Source of the DNA: TMED14 sp041158165
GTDB lineage: Bacteria > Bacteroidota > Bacteroidia > Flavobacteriales > Schleiferiaceae
DNA: 46,416 nucleotides
Direction: 5' to 3'
Assembly (NCBI GenBank): GCA_041158165.1
Contig: JBEBBW010000010.1
Span: 1 to 46,416, forward strand
Shown: piece by piece, positions 1 to 7,945 of the stretch
Numbering within the stretch: the stretch's first letter is position 1
Layout of the letters: the number at the start of each line of letters is the position of its first letter
Made by a program: the position numbers and the translations under genes
Notes under the pieces: generated by a model
Databases searched by the model: none
The model's input: only the letters and a program-made list of their open reading frames with translations
What the model was told of the DNA's origin: nothing

Positions 1-115
1 GCAGCCGATTTTCCTGCAGTTTGGTGCGGAAGCTCAAGTCCAAAGGCTGCGGTTCGTGGGTGGCCACAGCGAGCACGAGCACCGAAGCCGTTATGCCAAC
101 TGCCCACCACAGCAT
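1..115 (-). CDS. Partial protein with N-terminal membrane anchor or signal peptide
   Basis: Only the first 38 codons are in the window; the gene runs off the left edge on the minus strand. The frame reads from an ATG at 115 and gives a short polar start, a hydrophobic stretch rich in Val, Leu and Ala (about residues 2-18) and then a charged segment, which looks like a membrane anchor or signal peptide. An in-frame GTG at 133 is an alternative start. It is divergent from the carotenoid gene at 183. No family can be named from so little sequence, and no convincing promoter was found for it. Confidence 0.5.
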   Translation of the reverse strand, partial: MLWWAVGITASVLVLAVATHEPQPLDLSFRTKLQENRL

Positions 116-170
116 TTTTTGTTCGGTTACCACGATGCAAGAACGCGAAAACTGGCTTCGAGTTCAGTCC

Positions 171-178
171 TACCTTTG
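171..178 (+). promoter_or_regulatory. -7 element of the carotenoid gene
   Basis: TACCTTTG matches the Bacteroidota TAnnTTTG -7 consensus and ends 4 nt before the ATG at 183, so the transcript would be essentially leaderless. Confidence 0.6.
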
Positions 179-182
179 ACCA

Positions 183-809
183 ATGTCCTACCGAACCGCG
201 CTACTTATTGTTGCCGTGACTCATCTTGTGGGTGCCGTCGGGCTTCGCTCGCCGTTGGCCGACTGGATGGTGCTGTTGACCCCCGTTCACCTGCTTTTGA
301 CGTTTGCCTTGCTCTTTTGGTTTTCGGACCGCTCTGAACAACTTAAGGCCTCCATGCTCGCCATTTTTGGGCTCGGACTCGGAATTGAGATACTGGGTGT
401 CAATACGGGATTTCCCTTTGGTGCCTACGTCTACCTCGAAGGATTGGGGCCGAAAATCATGGAAACCCCCTGGCTCATTGGGTTGAACTGGTCGATGCTC
501 GCCCTCGCGACGGGCTCCTTTGCTTCGCAGTTTTTAGCCGAGGGAACTCGCCTCCAGCGGGCCCTTCTCGCCTCAGGCCTCATGCTTTGCTTGGATGTGC
601 TCATGGAGCCGGTGGCCCACGCACACCGTTTGTGGTTGTTCGCCGGAGGCGTTGCGCCGTGGCAGAACTACGTGTCGTGGTTTGCGGTGGCTTTTGTGGC
701 CCAATGGATGCTTGGCAAAACGCCGCGCACCAACCAACTTGCCCTGCCCGTGATTTTAGCCCAGGCCGTGTTTTTTGCCCTCTCTTGGCTGTGGCCAATC
801 GCCAACTAA
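183..809 (+). CDS. Carotenoid biosynthesis protein, CruF-like (PF04240)
   Basis: A 208-residue polytopic membrane protein of the Caroten_synth family, whose characterised member CruF is a carotenoid 1',2'-hydratase. About six hydrophobic segments are visible. The family signature is present: Glu69 followed by GVNTGFPFGAY (72-82), then a LGP motif, and a second block with Asp and Glu-Pro near residues 138-144 (LDVLMEP). The start ATG sits just after a -7 element. It probably takes part in making hydroxylated C40 carotenoids in the membrane, but no other carotenoid gene is in the window, so the exact reaction is inferred from the family. It is followed by dnaX, which has its own promoter. Confidence 0.85.
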   Translation: MSYRTALLIVAVTHLVGAVGLRSPLADWMVLLTPVHLLLTFALLFWFSDRSEQLKASMLAIFGLGLGIEILGVNTGFPFGAYVYLEGLGPKIMETPWLIGLNWSMLALATGSFASQFLAEGTRLQRALLASGLMLCLDVLMEPVAHAHRLWLFAGGVAPWQNYVSWFAVAFVAQWMLGKTPRTNQLALPVILAQAVFFALSWLWPIAN

Positions 810-813
810 GGTG

Positions 814-821
814 TAGGTTTG
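814..821 (+). promoter_or_regulatory. -7 element of dnaX
   Basis: TAGGTTTG lies between the upstream stop codon and the dnaX ATG at 834, with 12 nt of spacing. This placement rules against the upstream in-frame TTG at 819, which overlaps the element. Confidence 0.6.
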
Positions 822-833
822 CATTCTAACCCC

Positions 834-2729
834 ATGGAGCAACAGTACCTCGTTTCGGCCCGCAAGTACCGACCCTCGGCCTTCGCCTCGGTGGTCGGTC
901 AGGCGCACGTTACGGAGACGCTCGAGCATGAAGTAGTAAGCGGTCGCTTGGCCCAAGCCTTGCTGTTCACCGGTCCGCGCGGCGTGGGTAAAACCACCTG
1001 CGCACGCATTTTGGCCCGCCGAATCAACGAGGTACACACCGGAGAAGGACTGGACTACAGCCTGAACATTTTTGAACTGGACGCCGCCTCCAACAATACC
1101 GTAGACGACATTCGTCAACTCATTGATCAGGTGCGTTTTGCGCCCCAAATGGGCACCTATAAAGTGTACATCATCGACGAGGTGCACATGCTCTCCCAGG
1201 CCGCATTCAATGCCTTTTTAAAGACGCTCGAGGAGCCGCCTGCCCACGCCGTCTTTATTCTGGCCACGACCGAAAAGCACAAGGTGCTGCCGACAATTTT
1301 GTCGCGCTGCCAAATTTTTGATTTCAAGCGCATTGGCATTGGCGACATAGCCGACCACCTGGCGTGGGTGGCCTCCCAAGAGGGCTTGTCTGCAGCGCCC
1401 GAAGCGTTGCACGCGATTGCCGAAAAGGCAGACGGTTCGCTTCGCGATTCCCTTTCGATTTTTGACCGGATTGCGGCGTTTGCCCAGGGCGGAACCCTGA
1501 CCTACGAGCTGGTTCGTCAAAACCTTCAGTTGGTGGACCGTGCGCTCTTTGTGGGCCTTTGGGAGTCCATCGAATCCGGTGATCGTGCGGCGGTACTCAC
1601 GGCCATTCAAGACGTACTTGACCAAGGTTTTGATTTGCAGCGTTTTCTGATGGGATTCACGGGCTATGTTCGCGAACTCCTCCTGGCGCAGCACCCACGT
1701 ACTGTTGCGCTTTTGGACGTGCCAGAGTCCGTGAAGCAGCAGCTACTGGCCGCGTCGCAGCGCGTACCCGCGGGCCGAGCCGCCTCTGCGCTCAAGCGAT
1801 TAGTCGCAGCGGACGCGGGCTACCGTGCCGCAAGCAATGCCCGATGGCACGTGGAAGTGGCGCTACTTGACCTGATTGCCGAGGACGCAATCGACGAAAA
1901 AAAAAAGCCCAGTAGCGCCGAACCGCTGAGTGCGCCCGCCGAGGTCGCGGCGTCGAGCGTGACGCTTCCGCCCCCAGCCCAAGCGCCCGCTACGCCAAAC
2001 ACGGCTTCGCCGCAGCCCACGGTAGCGACAACCCCAGACGCACCCCCGGTTCCTGTTGAAGAGCGATCGCCGGCCGTTTCGTTGGCCCCGGCAGCCGATG
2101 CTCCTTCTGTATTGCGGACACTACCAGAGGAGGGTGCCAATAGTTTCCGAACCGAGGAGCCCACACCGCAGACGTCTACAGAGGGGTCCGCCGCAGCCGG
2201 GGTAGCTGCCGATAATCCGCCTCGCGTTCGACGAACGGCATTTTCCCTCAAGGATTTAGGTGCTCCGGTGGCAGCGCCGTCGATGCCCACAGCAAATCTG
2301 GCTGAGGTCGAGCAAGTGCCTCAAGACATGGCGCCCGCTGAAGGACCAGTTGTGGAACGTAGGTTGCGCCCCTTTACCCAAGAAGCGCTGGAAACGGCCT
2401 GGCTGGAATCGGCCTCGACCCTAGATGAGGTTCCTGTGATTAAAGCTATTGTGCAGCAGGTACGCCCGGTTCGAGAAGACGAATCGAGTGTTCGCGTGAG
2501 TCTCGAAAACGAGCTTCAAGAAGGATACATTAATTCGGTACGTGATCGCATCATTCCGTTTTTGCGGCAGGCATTGTACAACGATTCAATAAAAATCCGC
2601 ACAGAAGTGCAAGAAGGAGCGGTGAACGCCCGCCTTGTCTACACACCGGATGAGCGCTATGCCTTTTTATTGGAAAAAAATCCATTTTTAGACGATTTTC
2701 GAAGAGAATTTCAGTTAGATATCGAGTAA
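834..2729 (+). CDS. dnaX: DNA polymerase III subunits gamma/tau
   Basis: A 631-residue clamp-loader ATPase. Walker A is GPRGVGKTT (47-55), Walker B with the DEVHM sensor follows near 113-118, and the SRC arginine-finger motif lies near 160. Domains I-III end near residue 350, followed by a Pro/Ala-rich linker (about 360-500) and a C-terminal tau region for polymerase contact. Two oddities. First, the zinc module that normally follows Walker A is shortened: between the helix ending at Asn65 and the FELDAAS strand there are about a dozen residues and no cysteine. Second, codons 355-358 are GAA AAA AAA AAG, a 10-A run at the end of domain III; a -1 slip reaches TAG at 1913-1915 and would give a 360-residue gamma-like product. 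Start chosen at ATG 834 because of the promoter position. Confidence 0.95.
   Translation: MEQQYLVSARKYRPSAFASVVGQAHVTETLEHEVVSGRLAQALLFTGPRGVGKTTCARILARRINEVHTGEGLDYSLNIFELDAASNNTVDDIRQLIDQVRFAPQMGTYKVYIIDEVHMLSQAAFNAFLKTLEEPPAHAVFILATTEKHKVLPTILSRCQIFDFKRIGIGDIADHLAWVASQEGLSAAPEALHAIAEKADGSLRDSLSIFDRIAAFAQGGTLTYELVRQNLQLVDRALFVGLWESIESGDRAAVLTAIQDVLDQGFDLQRFLMGFTGYVRELLLAQHPRTVALLDVPESVKQQLLAASQRVPAGRAASALKRLVAADAGYRAASNARWHVEVALLDLIAEDAIDEKKKPSSAEPLSAPAEVAASSVTLPPPAQAPATPNTASPQPTVATTPDAPPVPVEERSPAVSLAPAADAPSVLRTLPEEGANSFRTEEPTPQTSTEGSAAAGVAADNPPRVRRTAFSLKDLGAPVAAPSMPTANLAEVEQVPQDMAPAEGPVVERRLRPFTQEALETAWLESASTLDEVPVIKAIVQQVRPVREDESSVRVSLENELQEGYINSVRDRIIPFLRQALYNDSIKIRTEVQEGAVNARLVYTPDERYAFLLEKNPFLDDFRREFQLDIE
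1896..1915 (+). promoter_or_regulatory. Probable programmed frameshift / slippage site in dnaX
   Basis: Ten consecutive A (1897-1906) followed by G form the canonical A-AAA-AAG heptamer at 1901-1907, in phase with the dnaX frame. A -1 shift adds Ala-Gln and stops at TAG 1913-1915. A GAGGA purine motif lies about 15 nt upstream (1881-1885) and a short AGCG/CGCT hairpin (1914-1927) lies 6 nt downstream. E. coli uses ribosomal -1 frameshifting at this heptamer, and Thermus uses transcriptional slippage on an A run, at the same place in dnaX. That it operates here is inferred. Confidence 0.65.
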
Positions 2730-2746
2730 TCCTGCAAAATCTTTGG

Positions 2747-2754
2747 TACTTTTG
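2747..2754 (+). promoter_or_regulatory. -7 element of icd
   Basis: TACTTTTG, 8 nt before the ATG at 2763. The predicted transcript starts within a few bases of the initiation codon. Confidence 0.6.
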
Positions 2755-2762
2755 CATCCCTT

Positions 2763-3989
2763 ATGCAGAAGATTAAAGTTTTAAATCCGGTCGTCGAACT
2801 CGACGGCGACGAAATGACCCGAATCATCTGGTCGTTCATTAAAAACAAACTGATCCTTCCGTACGTAGATGTAGACATCAAGTACTTCGATCTGGGAATG
2901 GAGCACCGCGACGCCACCAACGACCAAGTGACGGTGGACGCGGCTGAAGCGATTAAAAAATACAACGTGGGCATCAAGTGCGCCACGATTACGCCCGACG
3001 AACAGCGCGTCAAGGAGTTCAGCCTCAAGCAAATGTGGAAGTCGCCCAACGGCACGATTCGCAACATCCTCGACGGGACGGTTTTTCGCGAACCCATCGT
3101 GATGACCAATATTCCGCGCTTAGTTACCACGTGGAATAAGCCGATTGTCATTGGCCGCCACGCGTTCGGCGACCAGTACCGCGCCACCGACACGACCGTC
3201 AAGGGCAAAGGCAAGCTCACGATGACCTTTACCCCAGAGGACGGCGGCGAACCCCAAACCTGGGAGGTGTACAACTTCAAAGGCGACGGCGTGGCCCTGA
3301 GCATGTACAATACCGACGAATCGATTGCCGGTTTTGCGCGCAGCTGCTTTAACATGGCCCTTGACAAGAAGTGGCCGCTGTACCTCAGCACCAAGAACAC
3401 CATCCTCAAGAAGTACGACGGTCGCTTTAAAGACATCTTTGAAGAAATCTACCAAGCCGAGTTCAAGGCCAAGTACGAGGCTGCGGGCATTACCTACGAA
3501 CACCGCCTCATCGACGACATGGTGGCGTCTGCGCTTAAATGGAACGGTTCGTTTGTTTGGGCCTGCAAGAACTACGACGGCGACGTGCAGTCCGATACCG
3601 TGGCCCAAGGCTTTGGTTCACTCGGACTCATGACGTCGGTGCTTATTACGCCCGACGGCAAGACGATGGAGGCCGAGGCTGCGCACGGAACCGTGACCCG
3701 CCACTACCGCCAGCACCAGCAGGGCAAGCCGACGAGTACCAACCCGATTGCGTCCATTTTTGCCTGGACGCGCGGACTCGCGCACCGCGGAAAACTCGAC
3801 GGAAACGCCGAGCTGATTCGCTTCTGCACGACCCTCGAGCAGGTGTGCATTGACGTGGTCGAAAGTGGCCGCATGACCAAGGACCTCGCGGTCTGCATCC
3901 ACGGCAACAAGGTCGAGCACGGCGAACACTACCTCTACACCGAGGAGTTTTTGGATGCCCTAGATGCCGAGCTCAAAGCCCGACTTTAA
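2763..3989 (+). CDS. icd: NADP-dependent isocitrate dehydrogenase, eukaryotic-like homodimer type
   Basis: A 408-residue enzyme converting isocitrate to 2-oxoglutarate in the TCA cycle with NADP. It belongs to the IDH1/IDH2-like subfamily, recognisable from LDGDEMTRI near the N-terminus, the substrate-site block KSPNGTIRN (about 94-102), IGRHAFGDQYRATD (about 130-143), the conserved ENGSFVWACKNYDGDVQSD-type region (here starting WNGSFVW) and the EAAHGTVTRHY cofactor loop. Length is normal. The gene has its own promoter and is followed by an intrinsic terminator lying within the 3' end of the convergent glycosyltransferase gene, whose stop codon overlaps this one. Aconitase is encoded 7 kb downstream, but not in the same operon. 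Confidence 0.96.
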   Translation: MQKIKVLNPVVELDGDEMTRIIWSFIKNKLILPYVDVDIKYFDLGMEHRDATNDQVTVDAAEAIKKYNVGIKCATITPDEQRVKEFSLKQMWKSPNGTIRNILDGTVFREPIVMTNIPRLVTTWNKPIVIGRHAFGDQYRATDTTVKGKGKLTMTFTPEDGGEPQTWEVYNFKGDGVALSMYNTDESIAGFARSCFNMALDKKWPLYLSTKNTILKKYDGRFKDIFEEIYQAEFKAKYEAAGITYEHRLIDDMVASALKWNGSFVWACKNYDGDVQSDTVAQGFGSLGLMTSVLITPDGKTMEAEAAHGTVTRHYRQHQQGKPTSTNPIASIFAWTRGLAHRGKLDGNAELIRFCTTLEQVCIDVVESGRMTKDLAVCIHGNKVEHGEHYLYTEEFLDALDAELKARL

Positions 3990-4831
3990 ACGCGTAGTTT
4001 AAGCATGGCTGCTCCGGCGAGCAGCACGTTTTCAGCTGAAAGGCCTGCCGCGAGGTAGGCCTTTTTTGCTTCGGCAAAGCGCCCTGCTTTGTGGAGGCTG
4101 CGGGCTTTTTGGCGCGTGAGTTCACGTTCTGCCGCGGCCAGCACTGCCTCGGGTATCCAGCCGCGCTGCACGAATTGGGCCCAGCGCAATCGAATTTTTG
4201 TCGTGTGGGACTCGAGTTCGGCCGACATCCCTTGGCCGATTCGGTAGTGGGTAAAGGCTTCGTCGGTCCAGCGAACCGGGCGCAGTCCCTCGGCCCACAG
4301 CCGCAACCAAAGTTCGAGGTCTTCGGTTCCTTCCAGAGATCGGGTTTCGTCGAAGGGATGGGCTCGAGCGACGTCGGCGCGCAGGGCACAGGCACTTGGG
4401 GCAACCGCTGGACGTTTGAGGACCCAATCCCCAATTTGCGTGGGATGGTCTGCGTGGCGCACGCCGAGCAAACGGTGTCCGTCCCACTCGCGCACCGGGT
4501 GGTACAGCCAGAGGGCCTCGGGATGCTGGCGCAGGGAAGACTGCAGCCGGCCGTGCCAGTCGCGTTCAAAGCGGTCGTCTGCGTCCAAAAACGCAACCCA
4601 ATCGCCGGTGGCGGCCGCAGCACCGCTGTTGCGCGCGGCGCCCAAACCGCGGTTTACCGAGTGCGCAACGACCCGCACGTTGGGCCAGTTCCACGACGCA
4701 ACGAGCGCCGAACAGCCGCCTGGTGAGGCATCGTCGACGACGAGTACTTCGTGGGCTTCCGAAGCACTAACTACAGCCTCACGCAACGTGTGCTCGGAAC
4801 GGTAGCAGGGTATGACGACCGATACCTTCAT
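3986..4831 (-). CDS. GT2-family glycosyltransferase
   Basis: A 281-residue family 2 (GT-A fold) glycosyltransferase, probably transferring a sugar from a nucleotide-sugar to a growing surface glycan at the cytoplasmic face of the membrane. The N-terminus VSVVIPCYRS and the VVDDASPGG loop bind the nucleotide; GLGAARNSG and the metal-binding LDADD motif (about residues 81-85) follow; WLYHPV and the GTEDLELWLRL acceptor region (about 165-175) complete the fold. The C-terminus is helical and Ala-rich. It overlaps the upstream GT2 gene by 4 nt (ATGA), so the two are one operon. Sugar specificity cannot be read from the sequence. Confidence 0.9.
   Translation of the reverse strand: MKVSVVIPCYRSEHTLREAVVSASEAHEVLVVDDASPGGCSALVASWNWPNVRVVAHSVNRGLGAARNSGAAAATGDWVAFLDADDRFERDWHGRLQSSLRQHPEALWLYHPVREWDGHRLLGVRHADHPTQIGDWVLKRPAVAPSACALRADVARAHPFDETRSLEGTEDLELWLRLWAEGLRPVRWTDEAFTHYRIGQGMSAELESHTTKIRLRWAQFVQRGWIPEAVLAAAERELTRQKARSLHKAGRFAEAKKAYLAAGLSAENVLLAGAAMLKLRV
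4039..4067 (+). terminator. Intrinsic terminator of icd inside an antisense coding region
   Basis: An 8-bp stem AAAGGCCT/AGGCCTTT (4039-4046 and 4057-4064) with a 10-nt loop, followed by a T run to 4067, 50 nt past the icd stop. It lies within the last codons of the convergent glycosyltransferase gene. Confidence 0.75.
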
Positions 4832-5892
4832 GTCGCTCGGGGCATAAAGTGGGCGGGAAAGGCGCGGTGAAGCACCCGGCGAAGCGGTTCCTTGAGCCCC
4901 AGGAGTTCAAGGCTGCGCACCACCAACCGAACCAGTCCCTCATACGGGATGTGCAGGACCACCAAAGGATGTAGCCGAACAAACCGCCGAAAAAGCGCCC
5001 AGTTAACCCGCGCGTTGGCGCTCCGGCGCGCTGGGCTCCAGTCTTGGCGGTACAGCGAGTGGGTCCACCACGCGGCAACATTGCGGTAGGCCTTTCTAAG
5101 GCGCTGGCGCTCTGGGTCGTGGTGCAGCGCAATGTAGTCTACCAGTGCGAGCAGTTCGCGGTACACATCTCCGGTTTCGTTGGCTTTTTGGCGCGCAGTC
5201 TGCGGATGAACGCGAAAGTAGTTGAGCACCTTGGGCACAAAGGCGATGCCGCCCCGTTCCAGCAGGCGGATGTAGGTCATCCAATCGCCATTGAGTTTCC
5301 AGTTCGGATCGGCGCCGCCCGCCTCGCGGAACGTCGAAAGGCGAATCAGCGCGCCCGACGCGTTGGGTACCACGTTGTGCAGCAGCATGAACTGGCGGAT
5401 TTCGTCCCTGCCGTCGTTGCGGTACCCACGTTCCCAACGTTCCGCTTCAGGGCCGTAGACGTAGCGGTAGTGCACGTCAAAGCGGTGCAGTGAATGGCCG
5501 TCTTCGTCAATGAGCATGGATTGCGCGTAGGCGATGGCCAGGCTAGGGTCCGATTCCAGTTCGCCCACGAGTGCGCTCAAGAGCTGAGGGTCGGCAACGT
5601 CGTCGCTTTCGGCGATCCACAGGTAGGTTCCGCGTGCGAGGGAGGCCGCTTTGTTCCACTGGGCGAAGGGGCTTCCGGAATTTTTTGCATTGGCATGCAC
5701 CGACCAACCGGGCCGACCGGCCGCAAAGTCGGTGAGGATTTTTAGCGAATCGTCGGGCGAAGCGTCGTCCAACAGAAGGACTTCGGTGTCGGTAAAGCTT
5801 TGGTTTGCAATGCTTTCGAGCCGCTCTTTAAGGTAGCGTGCGTGGCGGTAGTTGGGTACCGCCACGGTAACTAGGGGTGGGCGCTCGTGCAT
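4828..5892 (-). CDS. GT2-family glycosyltransferase
   Basis: A 354-residue family 2 glycosyltransferase. The N-terminus VTVAVPNYRHARYLKERL, the LLLDDASPDDS loop (about 38-48), SPFAQWNKA and the catalytic metal motif AESDD (about residues 93-97) define the GT-A domain. A region of Arg/Trp-rich helices fills the C-terminal 100 residues. It is the first gene of a two-gene minus-strand operon and diverges from the sulfotransferase at 5922, with back-to-back promoters in the 29-nt gap. Together with the neighbours it points to synthesis of a surface polysaccharide or glycolipid; the sugar and acceptor are unknown. Confidence 0.9.
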   Translation of the reverse strand: MHERPPLVTVAVPNYRHARYLKERLESIANQSFTDTEVLLLDDASPDDSLKILTDFAAGRPGWSVHANAKNSGSPFAQWNKAASLARGTYLWIAESDDVADPQLLSALVGELESDPSLAIAYAQSMLIDEDGHSLHRFDVHYRYVYGPEAERWERGYRNDGRDEIRQFMLLHNVVPNASGALIRLSTFREAGGADPNWKLNGDWMTYIRLLERGGIAFVPKVLNYFRVHPQTARQKANETGDVYRELLALVDYIALHHDPERQRLRKAYRNVAAWWTHSLYRQDWSPARRSANARVNWALFRRFVRLHPLVVLHIPYEGLVRLVVRSLELLGLKEPLRRVLHRAFPAHFMPRAT

Positions 5893-5896
5893 CCCC

Positions 5897-5904
5897 CAAA
5901 CTTA
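5897..5904 (-). promoter_or_regulatory. -7 element of the GT2 operon
   Basis: Minus-strand TAAGTTTG, 4 nt before the ATG at 5892. It is back to back with the sulfotransferase element at 5908-5915. Confidence 0.55.
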
Positions 5905-5907
5905 ATG

Positions 5908-5915
5908 TACCTTCA
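5908..5915 (+). promoter_or_regulatory. Possible -7 element of the sulfotransferase gene
   Basis: TACCTTCA, two mismatches from TAnnTTTG, 6 nt before the ATG at 5922. Position rather than perfect sequence supports it. Confidence 0.4.
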
Positions 5916-5921
5916 GCCCCC

Positions 5922-6845
5922 ATGCGCACCGTACTGTTTGGAATGCCACGAAGTGGTACAACTTATGGGTTTTCGCTGCTTTCTGAAGCCCTGCGCGCCC
6001 AAGGAGTAGTGCACGAAGTGTTCGAGCCCAACCGCCTTCAAGACGGTCGGTTTCACCGCCTGGACGGCATGGAATGGCCCGACCAAGACCAGACGCTCGT
6101 TAAAATTCTGTACAGCAGCCCTGAGATGCACGGCTGGACTGGCGCCGCTGCGGCTGACGCCTTCGCGCACTACGACAAAAAGATTTTCTTGGTCCGCGAT
6201 CCCCGCGACCGCTGGATTTCGGGTTTTTTTTACCGTTGGTTTTATGTGCACCAGCCCGACCCGGCGGAGTTCCGTCGGGCCCATGCCCTAGTGCGCGCGA
6301 AAGAAGCGAATCCCCGTTCGGTACCGTTCCATCGCCTTCACGCTGACGCTGCCGAGGCCTTGGCGCGGCATGCGGCCGACCAAAAGCAAAAGCTCGACGA
6401 ACTTTCGGCCTTCCTGAATCGATTGCGCGCAGAGGGCTGGTTTATATGGCATTATGAAGATTTGGTGGACCGCAACTGGGCGAGCCTCGAAGCCTACCTC
6501 GGCATTCCGTTGAAGGGGGAGCAGGACTTGCGCGGAAATTTTCGCCACGTAGCCCGAAGCCAAGCCCACAGCGACTGGCGGCGCTGGTTTACCGAAGCCG
6601 ACGTGGACTTTTACCGCCCCGTGTTTAGCGAATACCTCGCGGCCCAAGGCTACGATTCCAGCGATTGGACGTTGGAACACCCCGATTCGCTGCCTGCCAA
6701 GCAAGGCTCTGACTACATGTTTGGCTTGTTTCACCATCCGCGCGGACCGCACGCGCTTCCGGTTCCTTGGCACGTTCGATGGATTGCTGCTGCCCGAACC
6801 TGGGCGAGCCTGCGCCTCAAAGCCTTAGGGCTCAAAAAAGCTTAA
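5922..6845 (+). CDS. Sulfotransferase family protein
   Basis: A 307-residue P-loop sulfotransferase that would move sulfate from PAPS onto a hydroxyl or amine of a carbohydrate or lipid. The 5'-phosphosulfate-binding loop is GMPRSGTTYGF (residues 7-17), and the 3'-phosphate-binding block is FLVRDPRDRWISGFF (about 89-103), with the WHYEDLVDR segment further on. Start at ATG 5922 is preferred over the upstream in-frame TTG because the latter lies before the promoter. It is flanked by glycosyltransferases and a Wzm/Wzt exporter, so the likely acceptor is a surface polysaccharide. Its stop codon overlaps that of the convergent Wzt-like gene. Confidence 0.88.
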   Translation: MRTVLFGMPRSGTTYGFSLLSEALRAQGVVHEVFEPNRLQDGRFHRLDGMEWPDQDQTLVKILYSSPEMHGWTGAAAADAFAHYDKKIFLVRDPRDRWISGFFYRWFYVHQPDPAEFRRAHALVRAKEANPRSVPFHRLHADAAEALARHAADQKQKLDELSAFLNRLRAEGWFIWHYEDLVDRNWASLEAYLGIPLKGEQDLRGNFRHVARSQAHSDWRRWFTEADVDFYRPVFSEYLAAQGYDSSDWTLEHPDSLPAKQGSDYMFGLFHHPRGPHALPVPWHVRWIAAARTWASLRLKALGLKKA

Positions 6846-7945
6846 GCCCAGCGCTGCAGCTGGAGCGCCATGGGGCGCGGAGTAGGGTAGTCTTGACCCT
6901 GCCAGCTCCCGTGCTCCACGTCGATGCGTCCAGCGAACGGAACTTCGTCTTGAAGCAGGCCACGGCGAAACAGCCTTAAGTGGACCACATAATGTCCACT
7001 GCTGAGGGCCAATTCGGGCAAGGTCAGAACGGCTGAGTTGGCCGCCGGGTCCAGTGCGCAGCCCGACTGCAAGCTGCTCCACAGGGTCACGGTACTGCCT
7101 TCGCTGCGTTCTATGCTCAGGCGCACGTCCAGTCCATCAGCCGATGCCGAACCGGTCCACGCCACGCGTGCCTTGGCGGCTTGCCCCGTAATCCACGGAC
7201 CGTCAAGCTGGAGTTCCGATGCGCGGACTTCGCCAAGTCCCGGTCGTGAGGTGGCGTCGGGCCACGTGGTCGACGTGGCCAATTGGCTCGCGAGGTAGGC
7301 GTCGCACACGGCGTCTGCGGGGCCTTCCATGCGCACCACGCCCTGATCGAGCCACAGGACCCGATCGCACACGCGGCGAACCTGACCGAGCTGGTGGGCA
7401 ACGTACAGCACGCTGCGGCCGTTGGCGCGCCAGGCCGATTCAATGAACGCCAGGCTTTTCGCCTGAAAGGCTGCGTCGCCCACCGCCAAGACTTCGTCGA
7501 CCACGAGCACGTCGGCCGGTAAATGTGCGGCTACGGCAAAACCTAAGCGCAGCTGCATGCCGCTTGAATAAAATTTGACGGGTTCGTCCAATCGGTCGGC
7601 AACGCCCGCAAACTCTGCAATTTGGGGCAGCAGTGCTGCGACCTGACTGCGCGGCATTCCAAGCAGCACGCCCCGCAAATAGGCATTTTCGCGCCCGCTT
7701 AGGTCGGGATGAAACCCGGTGCCCACCTCGAGAAGACTAGCCATGCTGCCGCGAACCGTGTAGCTGCCCTCGTCGGGGTGAAGCAGTCCACTGAGCGTCT
7801 TGAGCAGTGTGGACTTTCCGGCTCCGTTGGCACCAATAATTCCCACCACCTCGCCTTCGAGCACGCGAAGGTCCAGTCGGCGCAGCGCCCAGCGTCCGCC
7901 CAAGTTTTTGCCAAGGTTCGTGGCTTCAATGCGCGGACTGCTCAC
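6842..7945 (-). CDS. Polysaccharide ABC exporter ATPase with C-terminal glycan-binding-type domain (Wzt-like)
   Basis: A 367-residue ATPase that would power export of an undecaprenyl-linked polysaccharide or teichoic-type glycan. Walker A GANGAGKST (about 38-46), the signature YSSGMQLRLGFAVA and Walker B VLVVDEVLAVGD are all intact. The ATPase domain ends near residue 225; the remaining 140 residues form a beta-rich domain like the Wzt C-terminal module, which in O9a-type systems reads the finished chain end. It overlaps the permease gene by 4 nt. Because the C-terminal domain is present, selection of a modified (perhaps sulfated) glycan is a plausible inference. Confidence 0.9.
   Translation of the reverse strand: MSSPRIEATNLGKNLGGRWALRRLDLRVLEGEVVGIIGANGAGKSTLLKTLSGLLHPDEGSYTVRGSMASLLEVGTGFHPDLSGRENAYLRGVLLGMPRSQVAALLPQIAEFAGVADRLDEPVKFYSSGMQLRLGFAVAAHLPADVLVVDEVLAVGDAAFQAKSLAFIESAWRANGRSVLYVAHQLGQVRRVCDRVLWLDQGVVRMEGPADAVCDAYLASQLATSTTWPDATSRPGLGEVRASELQLDGPWITGQAAKARVAWTGSASADGLDVRLSIERSEGSTVTLWSSLQSGCALDPAANSAVLTLPELALSSGHYVVHLRLFRRGLLQDEVPFAGRIDVEHGSWQGQDYPTPRPMALQLQRWA

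Noticed and set aside
6851..6868. GCGCT/AGCGC hairpin after the sulfotransferase stop as a terminator
   Set aside because: Only a 5-bp stem with no T run on either side, lying in the Wzt coding sequence.
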